The translations under genes and the position numbers were made by a program. The notes below the pieces were generated by a model. It made no database searches. It saw only the letters and a list, made by a program, of their open reading frames with translations, and was not told the DNA's origin. A stretch of 64,000 nt of DNA, taken from positions 1 to 64,000 of the forward strand of contig JBAJFG010000186.1 in assembly GCA_037903475.1 (NCBI GenBank). The letters are read 5' to 3'. The DNA comes from Ancylostoma caninum (lineage: Eukaryota; Nematoda; Chromadorea; Rhabditida; Ancylostomatidae). Shown here in pieces: positions 1 through 13,190 of this stretch. Each line of letters begins with the position of its first letter. Positions within the stretch are counted from its first letter, which is position 1.

Positions 1-1051
1 GAGAATATGTGGGAACATGAGAAAAAAGGTAAATTGGTTGAAGCCTCCTGTATCGCGCAGCCTCTACATTCATTTACACCAAAACCTATGCAATTCATAG
101 TTTATGATTCCACACTTTCACAATCTTCATTCAAAAGATCGCCTAGTCCACACTTCGTAGAATTTTTATCGTCTTCCTAGTAAAAGAAGCGAGGTAGTGA
201 GAAATATTATAGCGGCTACTTTCAGCGTAACGCTCTTATTCTTAGCCTATTGAAGCATTGGCTAACAGTAAACCCTCTTTCTAGATCGCTCATCTTTTCA
301 CATTTTTCATCAAAACATTCACATGAAATTCCTGATATTTTCTGTGATTTTTGCAATCCTTCCCACACCTCAGCAACCGCTGAGAAAACTACTTCATTCC
401 ACCTCTACTTGACTTTTTTTCTCCTGAAAATAATCTCATTGACTCAAAAACTGTGTCGACAGCCAGGTCTGCTCATCAAAGACGTCTCTGACGACGGCGT
501 GTTTTTATGTGCTCTAATCCTTAATCCAAGGCGGCACCCTACTGAGCGCCATCGCGCCATTAGAGGACGTCGTTTACGACCATCACATTTGCTCATGATA
601 TACAGTACGCGCAGGGTATTATGGCCACAAATATCAGGGTTAATGGTACTTATGTATTGGCGCCAGCTAAAAGAATAACGAAGGGGGCGATGAGAATAGA
701 TTTTTCAGCTGAATCGATCACTTCCGTCATGGATGCGACTTGTTGTGACGTCGAGGCCGTTGGCTCCGTCGGATCAACACAAGTTCGAGCGGTTTCATGA
801 TCTCGTCTTGAGCGACTGTGAGTTCTTTTTCTTTGTCCATGGTAGAATTGTATGATCTCGTCTTGAGCGACTGTGAGTTCTTTTTCTTTGTCCATGGTAG
901 AATTGTAGCTCAATCAAGAAAAAATTGCAAGGAAAATTAGATGAACGAGTCTAAACCCCTTAATAGGGACCTCCTTCGTGTATCTGAGCCATCCTATGTA
1001 CAATACTTGCCTTTCCATGTTCATAGGTTTTGAAGTTTGATATCTTTTTAG
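1..1051. other. intronic or upstream DNA, no exon assigned
   Basis: Open frames such as the one at 250-678 lack a convincing family match and do not connect in phase to the exon at 1052. The stretch probably belongs to an intron of the ANKRD50-like gene, but a missed exon around 450-600 cannot be excluded. Confidence 0.4.
797..906. repeat. 55-bp tandem duplication
   Basis: A 55-bp unit beginning atgatctcgtcttgagcgac is present twice in direct succession, at 797-851 and 852-906, with essentially identical sequence. It creates overlapping repeated frames on the minus strand that are not coding. Confidence 0.9.
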
Positions 1052-3202
1052 GTATCGATGAGCTCGACCGTTTCATTGAGGTGCGCCTTCCCCAATGCAT
1101 CCACGGCGAAGTCTTGGATGCATGTGAGGTAAGCTCGGATAACAGCTACCGGTAGTACAACAATTGTTTTCATGATTCTTACGAATTATTTTTTTTATTG
1201 TTCCCATTATTTTTCGTTCATTCTACGCTCCAGTGACCCTTCAATCATACAAAAAGCATTTCTCTTTTCATCTCTTCGACATCACTTCCTTTAGTGCCAG
1301 AAAAAACCTCGTAGAATTTTCCTCTTTACTAGTTTTCACGGTTATTCTCGATATATTTCGGATTTCTTTATTGCTGATAACGAATTCATTATCGTTCTTA
1401 GCGGTGCTTAGAGATATTGTAATCTCTCTTTTTATTTTGCGAATTTTTTCAAAACTAACGAAAATTCTCCGTTTCACGCATTCTTTTTCCATTCCGGGGT
1501 TCTTCACGTCGACAGTATGAAGAAAACAAAAAACATGCACGTGCAGTGAGTGTTTGCTGGTGAGCCAAGGGTGGAGATTTGAGCAGTAACTATGACTGAC
1601 TTTCTTTAAGTGCTGTACCCGTGCTGAGTTGTTCCCTACTGAAGATATCCTGGGGTATTCCATATTTTTTGTCTTGTAACTAAAGTGGTACAAGTGGCTT
1701 CAGTAATCGAAGCGAGCAGCATTCATTGCATCATATGTGGCACTCTCTGATTGTCTGCGCATCTACACATCTAACTGATATCACCGTTCTCATTCTCATC
1801 GTGTACTTCTGTTCCATGCTTTAACCTGTCCAAATAGATGATGACACGTGTGAGCGCGTAGGGGTGGGGTTTCCTGTTCGTACATGTTTGGATTAAGGTC
1901 CTTGTTCAATTAACACTATTTATTTATTTATTTGTTTATTTATTCTTGTTATTCTTTGGCATTCCATTACTCTTAATATTAAATTTAAACGGACTTCTTT
2001 CCATCTCTTATTTTCCTCCAATTTTTTTGAATTTTTTCGGAACTAACATGATTCTTTGGTTTCCGTTTCTTTCTCTGATTTTCTTTTCAAATTTATTGAT
2101 AGTTGGCTCACATGTACTCGTGCAATAATTAACGATAAGTTCCCTTTCCAGGGTTCATGGTTCTTCGTCGATCAACTAGCGCGAGCTGTTGACGCCGGCA
2201 TCATCCCGCCCGATCGTATACCCTGCGGCATCAAGGATTTGATGGATGACCTATGTCTGGCGTTACCTCAACGACTACCCGTTTACCTGCTTTTGATTAA
2301 GGTACGTTGTTTAGCGGTGATCTATGGGCTCCAGTTTAGTTCCGTACAGATCACTGAGCGGGCTCGTTTTTCATCGTTGCTACTCGTGCTTTACACACTG
2401 GTTGTTCCGTGCCGGAGGACAGATGTAGTCTGTGGAGGTGGTTGTTGATCTTCTGGGTAGGGGAAGTGGTCGGCTCTTCGAAGAAAAAATGTATAGTGGG
2501 CAGGACGATGGGTGAAATGGAGGGAAATCAGCAGATTACATGTAATATACATATGTGTATCCCATCTCGTAGATGATATACCCTAGGCTTAGAAATTCGG
2601 AACTAGGGTCTTAACTTTCGTTTTTCGCTCCTTAATTGGTGGTTTTTCCGGGTGTGGAGCGTTGTACCAGGAAGGGCAGGGCGCCCGAGCTTTGCTATTG
2701 GTCGATTCGTACGACCGGCCAGTCGCAGAGCTTGGCCATTGCGCTCTCTTCAGGCACAACACCCCACACCGCTGATTCAGAATGAGACCTAGTTGAGTTT
2801 TAAAAAAGGCTATTAAAAATTGTGGGAAATTTCTGTTTTCTTCCTTTTTTCTTCTTAATTTCTAATTTTCCTTTTCAGGCCTCCCGACAACCCCCACCTC
2901 TGCCATTTTTTCTCGCTGTTAGTCAAATGATCGTTCGAGAAAGCATTCAGTTAGTAAAGAGGGAGGTCGAAGCGATTGGCATTATCTTGAAAAGCACTGG
3001 TGAGTCACTATAGTTTGCCTACACATTTACCTATTTTTTGGGTAACTCCTCCTTGTAGACCCTCTGACGCTGGCTGGATCATGGATGGATATCGAGGGGG
3101 ATTTATCGCCGTACCACACGGCTTGGGCCGAGTTTTACAAAACGAAACGACAGAAGACTCCGCAGGACGTCGTGGAACTGGCCTATCACCTTGCTCATTC
3201 GA
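1052..3202 (+). CDS. STAND NTPase C-terminal/winged-helix exons of the ANKRD50-like gene
   Basis: Four exons (1052-1128, 2152-2301, 2879-2999, 3059-3202) encode the segment before the ankyrin array. Visible pieces are DELDRFIEVRLPQ, GSWFFVDQLARAVDAGII and the DPLTLAGSWMDIEGDLSPYH stretch. These line up with the ANKRD50 pattern in which a short helical element is followed by a glycine-aromatic segment and then a helix ending in an L-QRL motif. The exons are separated by introns of 1.0 kb, 0.6 kb and 59 bp. No Walker A or B motif lies in this part, so catalytic competence cannot be judged here. Confidence 0.7.
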
Positions 3203-6200
3203 GTGGGTTTCTTTCCTTTTTTCTGGATTATCCAGGGGAAATAAGAGATTCTGGTATTTTTTGCCCCACACTCACAGTTTTCTCGCTTATTTTCGTTTTT
3301 TTTTCAGTCTATTCTACTTCTTTAATTTCTTTCCTCCTGTTACTTGGCATTCTTTGCATATATTGAACTATAAATTACGAAGGGCAATGATCTAACCCCA
3401 CTAGGTAAGAAAGGCTCCAGGAGATCTCCAAAGCCCCATTATTCCTTACCTTCATATGTCTATCTTTCTTTTCTCCTCCTTTCTATCCTTTGTGACACAA
3501 CCCAACACCTCGTCGTGACCCATAGCCACATCGCATAGGGTCAGTTTACGTTACCACATCGCTGTCCTCCTCGATTAGGCGAATAGGCGATAATTGAGAG
3601 GTTAATCTGGCGGAATGTGTCACTCGAAGACGCCGCTATCACGCCGCCACATCTCTCGACTCGTCGGGTCTTTGTCAGTCAACGAGCGTGGTAATAGGCA
3701 GATTGCTGAGAGTCGAAATCCCAGGGCAAAAACTTTTGCAGGCCATGGGGGATCTGCTCTATACCAAGACGTCATGCTTTATTAGGTGGGGGTGAGGGAT
3801 GGAAGAAAAAAATGGGGAGAAGGGGTTTCGTCGTTGCTTACAATTCATTCATTTATTACATTGTAATAGTTACATGCGACCCTTCGAAGGAAGGTACATA
3901 GAGTCAAATATATAGTCATGAGGAGTTACTGGAATAGATAGATTTGAGGGAAAAATTGAGATTTGAGGGACACAATATTACCTAATGTGATCTCTAGCTC
4001 TCATAATAACAGAAACTCTCACCCACTCCCTTTCTTCCAATCATTCCTCTTCATGATGAACTTCAAGATTTCAGAGCCATTATACATGAATTTCTATTTG
4101 CACAATGACTCAACCTACTCCAATTTTCGTTCCAGAATTTGTTCTAATCTTTGTCCAATTCGGTACTACATGTGTTTTCTTTTCCAGAATTTTTTTGGCT
4201 GTTTCTCTTCCTTTCTACGATTGATTATGGCATACCTTCAGGTGTATTAAATAAATACTATAAAATGTTTCATTTTCCTTCAAAGGCTTGGATTTCCCAC
4301 TGAGTTTTACCGGAATCAAAGAACACATCCAAGTAGACTTTGGGGCGTATAGAAAAGATGAACAATGCAGTTGTAGCATTGTGTTCTTCCTAAAAGTATA
4401 ACTTTTTTCCCATCCTCCTGCATCTCAAGTTTATACAGTCTGGTAGCGCAGAGGTGGCACCTGGGTCGATTTGGTCTGCAATTACGACCTCATCCCGAAG
4501 TCGGCCAAATAATCTAATTTTTACAGTTTTTTGATATGCATGTAGTGCGATTCCTTCCATTCTGATGTTTCGCTACTGCCGTTTAGTAAAATCTCCTCCC
4601 AGACGCATTCAGCGGACAAAGTCGTAATTGCAGACCATGTCACCTCGGGTGCCATCTCTGGGCTAACAGACCATACATATCAAAGTGTGATTCTTATACC
4701 ATTGGTACCCCAATGTTTGTGTTTGATTGTTCTTCTGGGAAATCCATTTTTCTTTCTGGAGATAACTGTCCAGTCTTTTTTTCCCGCAGGCCATAGTTGA
4801 TTAATTTCAGCGGTTCCACCCCTGGACTCGATCCGAACGCTCTCCTCCGTAGGTGCTGGTGATCTCATCCTGAAATGCTCAGTGATCGACGTGCCGACAT
4901 CGATTCTTCTGTCGAAAGCCGGAGCAGTCATGCAAGAACTCTCGTCAAACGTAAGCAGGACTTACCTCTCGTACCGGGCCAAGCGGGGCATTTTCCCATG
5001 GACCCGAGCTTAATCCGAAAATTGGGAATGCGAGCCGCGTCATTAGGCTCGCGACGCACGCGAATGCAAATTCGTTGATGCTGAGGTATGACAAATGGAG
5101 GCGCACGTTAGGAGGGCAACGAGCGGCCTTATTAGCTGCCAGCCACGCCGAGGAACTGCCCATCATTATGTGATGTGAAAAATGGGGCAAAGGACAAGCT
5201 TTTTCGATGCGCTGCCGCCACATCAAGAGGGGACCACTAGGGCGTTTTTGTGCTTAGCCGTGGGGAACCTACGTAGACGTAGTCTTCTTTTTCTAGTTTT
5301 ATTATTTGTAAATTTTCTCGAAAGGCAGAGGTTGGAAATTCATTAGAAATAGAAGGTAATGGAGGCCCACTCTCGTAAAATATATTTCTACAGATGAAGT
5401 AGTGGTAGACATCGGTGAGACCCTTCAAGAGAAGAGTGTGTAAAAAAGTCTATACCTCTGCGAGAGCATATTAAGAAAAGATTATTTCGAAAGAAAAGCA
5501 GTGGCATTGCTTTCAGGATGATTTTATCTACATGTGCTCCACAGGCGAGCTGGAACTGGTGAAGAAGCAGCTCACATCATTGACTGATACGGTTAGTCCA
5601 TTAATCATCTAGCTTGTGCCCGTATTTTGTCATTTTGTCTTCCTCCTGGCGCTGTTTCCACGATTTTTCTTATCTTTTCTTCTTTACTGCTGTTATGACA
5701 CTGTCCATACCTACCTTCATGACATTTTTTATATAATATTATAACAAGCGACAAGACATATTACATATTACTGCATTTACATCTAATCGCATTGCTCATG
5801 TTCTTTAATAAAATGCATAGGTTTGGACTTCTTTTCTTCCAGGATGATTTCATCTACATGTGATCTCTAGCTCTCATAATAACAGAAACTCCCATCCCGT
5901 TCTCTTTCTTTCTATCATTCCTCTTTATGATGAACTTCAAGGTTTAAGAGCCATTATACATGAATTTTTATCTGAACATTTTTTGCCTTTATTGAACACG
6001 TATCCATACGTAGCTCACTACTTTTTTTAAGGAGCTCTCGTTGGGATTGCTCGCAGCTTCGTCTCGTGGGCAGGTTGACGTCTGCTCGGCTATCTTGCAG
6101 CATCGTCCACAGGTTTGTGTTGCAGAATGTGAAGTTTTTATGAAAGGAATATGCTCGCATTTTAGCTGCGGAAATGATTGAATTCGGAATTCACGAATAT

Positions 6201-9200
6201 TATTCACTTTTCACTTAATTGATGTTAAGGACTGAAGATGCGAACACTGATAAGAGAATGAAAATGTACTATTTCATCGAAATACATGAGCGCAACAGTG
6301 TTTGACTCAGCAAATATTCAAGAGAAAGCGAGCACCACACTTTAGCACATTATTCCCGTTTTGCTGCGGACTTAAAATTCCCGATAGTTTCGAAACTTGT
6401 TCTGAAAAGGAGGGGTAGTTACCCAGTATTTTTGATACCTTAAAATCGTAAGAGTATATGAAAGTGATGGGCATTTTAGTAATTGCAGATGGTAGTATAA
6501 GAAATAGTGTGAAGTTGAGTAGACTACTATACGCATATGGCTGAATAGTCTACCTAAATAGGTTTAATTTTGCTTCCCTGGATCCTAGGTGATTCATTGA
6601 AATCCGACTGTTCACGAAAGCTCAACAAAATGCTGTCTATAGTGTACTTATGCGTAATTACATCAATATTTCATTATTAATTACACTTTGAGTATAATTT
6701 GGATGCGCTTTGATTTTTAGATGGCCGCCACCGTCTGCTCTGGCCAGTGGAACGCGCTGCGAAGTGCTGCCTGCAACAACCATCTCGAAGTGCTTGACCT
6801 CCTGCTCAGTCACGGTCAGTTCACTCTCCTCGTTTCCCAACAACAGGTATTCAGTCAGACACTCGAGCGGTTTCATTAGTGCTGTTTAGCATTCATTTGC
6901 TCGGATGTATTGCCCGAGTAATTGTTGCCTAATGGAGCGCTGCCATCTGGGGGCAGCGCTAATCCAGCGCTCAACCACCCTCTTGCTGTCGAAAATTAAT
7001 TGCCATCTAAATATTTATTGCCTCCTGTATTGGGCTTGTATATGAGCTACTCAACGTTCTGAAATGAGCTGAGTAATAGGGCTGGTTGAGTACTGCTTAA
7101 CGGAAATCCATAAAAGGGAAAGGGGGAGCGGGATAAACTGTTGGTCATCTGTGAGATCCTCGTCCTTCATCTGAGTCGTTGTTAGATAGATACCTCTGAA
7201 GGAACTCTGAACTCCAGATGATTTTCAGCAGTTTCCAAGTATTTTCCGGCAGAACTCCTACATTTCCCACCGAAATTCGCCTAGTTTACTGCAAATTTAG
7301 TGAGCTTCACTCTTTGCTGCGGAATTTGAGGGAAAAATACGGGGATTCTGATTGGAAATACATAATTTCTGGATGGGTTTCAGCACTTGAATATTCATGA
7401 TTCTCCTCTACATAGTTTCTTTTTGAGAGATTTAGGTGTGCCTTGAAATTTGTACCCCTTCCCGGAAGTAAAAGAAAAAGGTTAGAGACGTGACGGTTGG
7501 AGAATTTCCAAAAACCTGAACTATACTCGAATAAATATGAAGAACAAATTAAGTAAAGAGATTTTGCAGGTGTCAACGTGGATGAGGTCGGTAATGGCGA
7601 ACGGACAGCCCTTCGTGGAGCTGCTTGGTATGGTTTTCTAGGATTCTGGGAATCTAAGAGATCATTTTATCGAAATCTAAATGAATCTGCGATAGTCCGT
7701 AAACTTTTTTTCCGTTTATGGCCTATCCTTATGTGGCTTCTTGGTTTGCTCCCACTTATACGATTTTCTCCAATATATTATACATAGGTATTAGGTATCT
7801 GAAAGTCTCCATCATTTAGGGCTGGCCACCGCGAAATCGTTGAGCGCCTCCTGAAGGCGTCAGCAAATGTGGATCGAAAGGACTCTGAGGATCGTACTGC
7901 ACTGATGGCAGCTGCATTTATGGATCACTGGGAGATCGTCGATCTACTGCTTGACAATGGCGCAAAGATTTCGGTACATTTTTGCTTGGTATTGAGAGAG
8001 CTCCCTCGTTTTAAGAAACGCTAGAATGCATGGCAGAGGAAAAATTTTATGAATGAATTTATGAATTTTTCATTGCAGGAAACGGATTCCGCAGGAGCTA
8101 CGGCACTGCATTTGGCACTATCGAATGGATCGAAGACCGAAGCTCATGAGAAGACCGTGCAAACGCTCATAAAGAGTGAGCTGACTAAAATCCTAGTCCC
8201 TTGACGAATAAGTGCTATGACAAGGGTTGTAGGAGGAAGCGACGTGACCATGGCAGACGCTCACGGCCGATTATGTATTCATTTGGCTGCGTACTACGGT
8301 GACAAGAACATCAGCTCATTGATAGGAGCGACCTGCATTGATGTCCAGGTAAAGATATTTTACGGATTTCCAAGCTTTTAGGGATTGATCATTCATTACT
8401 TATTTAAGGTTCAACTCATCACATTATTCACACTGTTCTTTTTTTCTGTGCTTTCATTCTTAGGCCATTATTATTACTTTCCTCTCAGGTTGAAGTTCTT
8501 AATTTCAGGACTCGCTTGGGAGAACGCCTCTGATGTTAGCTGCTAGTCAAGGACAACTGGAAACTGTGGATCTGCTGGTGAAAAACGGTACGAAACTCGA
8601 TTATATTCGAGCTTCATGTGAAATATCCAAGAATTTTGGAGAAGAATATACGCTGAAACAAAGAAAACTCTCATGCGTAGTACGTAGTGGTGTGCAGTTA
8701 AATGTAGATGTGAAATTCGAAAAAAAAGGGCAGTTTTCTGTGACCTCTGGTTTCGAGTACGAAACCTCAGGCAAGCTTCCCACAGTACCACATAGCCGCT
8801 GATCCGTAGTCATCTGGAACAAATCATAATAATTTTTTCGGAGGGACTATTTCTTGGCGTTAATCAGCTGCGGGCTTTACAATATCGCTGCTAATTCCTG
8901 AAAAAAAAAGAAGCACGCGGCTTGTTATATCTCTACAAAATAGTTCTGCTTTCATGACTACCCAGTAAGAAATACAAAACTGGCGTGGGATTGAAGAGGG
9001 CTTACTGACTCACTTCTTTGCCCTACAATCGTTTAAGGGAGCCATTTGAGGAGAATTATGCGATGGTTGCATGCAACCTAACTTCTTCTACGTACGTACA
9101 TTACGGCCCACGAACCAAAGCAGCTTGTCATGCATTGACCCAGATAATCTTACTGTCATAAATTAAGATATGTATTGCTGCATTTGTATTGTATTACTGT

Positions 9201-12140
9201 ATTATAATTGATTCAAAACTGAATTAAAATTGCATTCAATTATAAATGAGTAAGGAGAAAACTGAGACCATTTTATGAAGTTAGGCCAATAAAAAATTAA
9301 AGTCACTCTTATTCCAGGAGCATACATCGATTGCATAGACTCAGATGGAAGGACAGCTTTCCAGTTGGCGGCAATCCATGGTCATCTCCCTGTTGTGGAT
9401 ATGTTACTTGCCTTAGGAGCGGATGAGGCACACAAGGTAAGTCGCAACAACTCTCAAAACTCTTGCCTCAAGAATCTCTGTTGCGAATTGTTCACACAGA
9501 ATTTTTTGTGGTGGATTTACTTTACTGACAATGGACTGAAAAGTTTCATTTGCTGGGTCCTGGGAATTTCGGGGAATAGAGCTGCCGTTGCGAGCGAAAT
9601 AATGGGGAAATCGGCCGAGAACGTCACTGTGAAGTCACTTGCCACTGTGCAGCATGGAAAAGAAGGGTGTTGCTTTTAGCATGCTCAGTAATAAATCTGG
9701 ATAGTCCCATAAACTCTACCACTTTAGTAGAATCGAGCTTTGCTATACTTTTTTCTCTTTTTTCCATATGGGTTTTGGAGAAATAGCTCTCACAGTTGTG
9801 GTTGTCCCCTCTTCGATCTTTGTTCCCAAGATTTTGTATGAACATGAACAACTAATACATATGACTACCACCATTAATTTCAGGACAACGATGGTGCTGT
9901 CGCCTTGCACTACGCTGTAGCTCACGGTGATGTCACTCTTTGCCGAGCGTTGGCCACCTCAGTGACTGTCCATGCTACTGACCGGTCTGGGAACCATCCA
10001 CTGATTAATGCTTGTCAAGGAGACAACGAGGAGGTACATCACGACTTTTTTCAATTAAAAACTGGCCATTGAATTTCTGGAACATTTTCCTTGGCCTCCA
10101 ATTCTAGGACCGGTTGCAGTAATGCAAAAAAATTGAAACTTTCAGGTTGTACGAGAACTTCTGAGCCTCGGTGCACCTGTGGAACGTCTTTCCCTAAATG
10201 GTCAGAACGCTTTGCGAGTGGCGGCTCTATCAGGGAACGCTAAGATTGTTAGAGTGAGCTTCTTGTATTTTTCTTCGTGTATCATGTTAAGGGATTATTT
10301 CCCTGACAAAAATTATCGCGAAGACTTATTCATTCATTCAATCAGAAGGTGTGTGATTAATAGAGACTATCTTTGTAGGTGCTGGCAGAGCATATTACTG
10401 ACTGGGAACAACAGGATATGGAAGGCACACCACTGGTGCACACCTTGCTAATCAACAAACAGGTCAGCATGCTTTCCTGACATTTTCCTTGTTTTTTTTT
10501 CGGTGGTATCATTAACTTCTGATGGAGAGTTACTTATTTGTTTTTAAATATTTTTTGATTGATATTAGCCCTCGGACCGCTGCCACAAACAAAACAAAGA
10601 ACACTACATACTCGTTCTCTGTCTGCGAACTTCCCGCATTCGTAGCCCATTTGCATCTAGACTCCCCCCCCCCCCCTCTTCCCTGAAGTATTACACTCGA
10701 CCGCAATGCGGATAGGCTCAAGCAGGAACGAGAGGGCGAATGTCGCCCTACTGGTGCGACAGACGGTCACAGTGAAGCGGCAGAATCTTCTGCGTCGTGC
10801 GAGAATCCACCTCTGAACTAACCTATATTTCTGGACATTTCTGGGAAGAAATAAGGGAGTAAATAGGGCTCGAACAGTCTTATGCATTTTATTTCTCCGA
10901 CGAGGCTAATTTCTCTTGTTTCAGACTGCTATGGCTGAGTTGCTGCTGACGTTGGGCGCGTTCAGTTCATCCAGAGATGCTCATGGAAGGACCTGCGCTC
11001 ATGTGGTAAGGGCTATTCAGAGTACTCATGGAGCCCATTTAAAACCCAGTAAAAATCAATGATTCTAGAATATTTTTGATGTGTCGTTTCTTCCCGAAAG
11101 AAATCTACTGTGAACTGTGAGAATTAAGCTTGGTTGTTTTAAGGTGTGTGCCATTAACGACATGTGTGGAGCCAGGATGCTTCGTCGGCTGGCCGCTTCA
11201 TTCGAGGCGACAGACTCCGGCGATAGAACCCCACTGCTGACTGCAGTATGGAACGGCCACATCGAAATGTCAGCATACCTACTGGAAACTGTAGGGGTCA
11301 ACCCGAACTCTGTTGATGAACAGGTGGGTTTCGAGCTCTAACTCGTTGCAGTTACGTCCAAATAATAAAAACAAATAAATTAAATAAATTAGTAAGCCGG
11401 ATGCAACCTACATCGAATATATGGTTTTGAAGAGATTCAGCATTCAATTTACGGATGTTCAAGAAAAAGCGAGCATCCTCTAGGAACCACGAAAATGGCT
11501 CTAAGGCCCTCTCTTGGCCGAGTAATCGAATCCTTGAATTGGCTCCTGGATCGAATTTGTCGAGTATTATTCGGGCTTGACTATAGTATAAGTACATATG
11601 CATAATTAGTGCGACATGTTCTTTTTTCATAAGTACAAACATGTTTTTGATTAATAAGTCCTTATTTAAGGGAGCATCAGCGTTATCAGTAGCTGCCCAA
11701 CAAGGTAATCGCGAGCTGGTTGTACTGTTGCTAAGGATGGGAGCTGAGCCGTCGTTGAAGGATTTGGATGGTAGGACGGCGCTGGACGTGGCCACTATGT
11801 ATGGTCACGACACGATTAGGGCCGTGCTGCAGGTGAGCTTTCCTTGAAAAATCAGCGATTTTCTGGGAAATTCTTCTTAGAATACCCTTTCCTCGAATAT
11901 TATTATAATGATAAGTCTTTAAAAACTCTATTTTCTCAGCTTCCTTTATGAAGTCTCTTTGCTTTTCTGTTCCTACCCCAAAAACTTTATTTGCAGTCAG
12001 CCAGTGGATCCGCAGACTCGTCCGGTTTTGGCAGCGTGCCAAATTCTCCGCTTGATTTCAAGTCCCTAGGAAGAAAATCATTGAGGAAGACGCAGAAACT
12101 GGCGGTGACGAGTCCTCGTCTCATTAAGAAGTTCCTCTAA
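1052..12140 (+). CDS. ANKRD50-like STAND NTPase/ankyrin-repeat protein, 3' part of gene
   Basis: Twenty-one exons join in one open frame of about 804 residues. Exons: 1052-1128, 2152-2301, 2879-2999, 3059-3202, 4811-4950, 5517-5591, 6032-6112, 6721-6814, 7570-7627, 7820-7973, 8079-8175, 8233-8348, 8509-8587, 9318-9436, 9884-10033, 10146-10253, 10379-10462, 10925-11005, 11144-11323, 11671-11832, 11997-12140. Every junction has matching phase and GT..AG ends. The first exons resemble the end of the NTPase and winged-helix region of human ANKRD50; the rest is an ankyrin array whose repeat order follows ANKRD50 (for example ALRSAA, TALRGAAWAGHREIV, NALRVAALSGN). Known role of the family, from general knowledge: a cytosolic scaffold linked to endosomal retromer-dependent recycling. 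The 5' exons with the Walker motifs were not found in bases 1-1050, so the gene probably starts upstream of the window. An alternative would be the related TANC family. Confidence 0.85.
1917..1946. repeat. TATT/TTTA microsatellite
   Basis: Short run of imperfect ttta units inside the first visible intron of the ANKRD50-like gene. Confidence 0.7.
3988..4100. repeat. dispersed repeat, copy 1 (pair with 5861-5973)
   Basis: About 113 bp beginning tgatctctagctctcataat recurs at 5861-5973 with roughly 90 percent identity by eye, in the same orientation. Both copies lie in introns of the ANKRD50-like gene. Confidence 0.8.
4438..4673. mobile_element. MITE-like element with long terminal inverted repeats
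   Basis: The left end (gtctggtagcgcagaggtgg and onward) matches the reverse complement of the right end over about 50 bp with mismatches; both arms contain ggtctgcaattacgac. No coding capacity. It sits in the intron between the exons ending at 3202 and starting at 4811. Confidence 0.7.
5861..5973. repeat. dispersed repeat, copy 2, fused to an exon-fragment duplicate
   Basis: Second copy of the repeat at 3988-4100. It is directly preceded at 5842-5860 by a near-copy of the first 20 bases of the coding exon that starts at 5517 (gatgatttcatctacatg against gatgattttatctacatg). Confidence 0.75.
6721..11832 (+). CDS. ankyrin repeat array of the ANKRD50-like gene
   Basis: Thirteen exons from 6721-6814 to 11671-11832 encode consecutive ankyrin repeats with the usual G-TALH-AA--GH--IV--LL core. 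Clear cores include RTALMAAAF, ATALHLALSNG, RTPLMLAASQGQLETV, RTAFQLAAIHGHLPVV, ALHYAVAHGD and RTALDVATMYGHDTI. Exon boundaries cut through repeats at all three phases, so the array did not grow by simple exon duplication, unlike the L-domain gene later in the window. The function is protein-protein binding. The exon at 8233-8348 carries a more divergent repeat (RLCIHLAAYYGDKN). Confidence 0.88.
11997..12140 (+). CDS. terminal exon and stop of the ANKRD50-like gene
   Basis: The exon follows an acceptor ttgcag at 11991-11996 and ends at a TAA at 12138-12140. It encodes a 47-residue tail after the last ankyrin repeat, rich in Ser and basic residues (DSSGFGSVPNSPLDFKS, then KSLRKTQKLAVTSPRLIKKF). 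This is short compared with the long disordered tail of vertebrate ANKRD50. No canonical AATAAA was seen close downstream. Confidence 0.8.
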   Translation, partial: SASGSADSSGFGSVPNSPLDFKSLGRKSLRKTQKLAVTSPRLIKKFL

Positions 12141-13190
12141 AGCTACTCTTTCCCACTATTTCTCTGGTCATCTAGTCACATTACGATTCTGTACAGTACC
12201 ATCGTGTTATGTTACTATTCTTGAGATTCCATACCTTCCCAACATGTTCTCATAAGGAACTGATATTTTCGTTCGTTGGTCTCTCACCTGTTCGCACACT
12301 TATCGCTTCAATCAACGGGTACATTGTCTAAGACCTTTACTTTGTATGGAGGACCACTCCTAACCTAAACTTTAATGTTCCACACTGCACTTTTTGCTGA
12401 TCCAAATGATGAAAAAGCTTAGAGATTTGCGAGAAACTATAGAATTACCTGTTAAGAGGTTCCAAAAATTGTTTTATCCCAAATCCCAACCCACTCACCA
12501 AATATGTGGATTCGTCGTGTATGCATTGACTTTGATAGTCGATATTTGCTTCTTGTGATCTCTTTCGGTGTCCACAAGGCACCCATCTGCCTTTCTTCCG
12601 GTGTTGTAAGATTATCTATATAAATATTATATGCTTGTTAGTGATTGGAGGCACACGTAGCATACATTTGCTCGAGAAATTGTGGAAAACCGGAGAAAAC
12701 CAATCAACATTACCCATAACGATCTTTTCAGATTCCACTGCATCCTTGATTCCTTGAGCCATGCCCCACAGAAAAAGGTGGCCCTCTAGTCGCGAACACT
12801 GTGAAATACTGTGAGAGATACAATACGTACTGTTCCTGCTTCTCCTCCAAAAATCTATCGGAAACTGTCAGAATCTCTGGGAATGGACCAAACTATAATA
12901 ATTTTTGAAACGAGCAGTCAAAAGCTTGCGAGCTTCTGATTAAGAATGTCTACGTAGAAAACGCATTTGAGTTGAGTGTTCATTTTTTAAAATTTTGTTT
13001 GCTTTAGTTTTTCAACCAAGAAAGAGGTTTTCCTTGAATTAGAATCCTGTGAACAGGGCTGAAAAAAGCAGTAATTGTTACCCGTCACTACATAGGAGCA
13101 CATTTTTTTTATCACGGTGCAATAACCGTATGTGGTTCTCACAACTGGATTTTTTTCTGTTGGGCCTGGAAAAGTGATGCCAGTTACCAA
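12141..13190. other. intergenic DNA, nothing recognised
   Basis: AT-rich sequence after the ANKRD50-like stop. No open frame with a family match, RNA gene or clear repeat was seen. Confidence 0.5.

Noticed and set aside
250..678. 142-codon plus-strand open frame near the window start
   Set aside because: No domain signature, no phase-compatible link to the exon at 1052, and low-complexity T-rich start; treated as intronic.
1268..1693. Overlapping open frames on both strands
   Set aside because: Both lie in the intron between the exons at 1052-1128 and 2152-2301, with no recognisable content.
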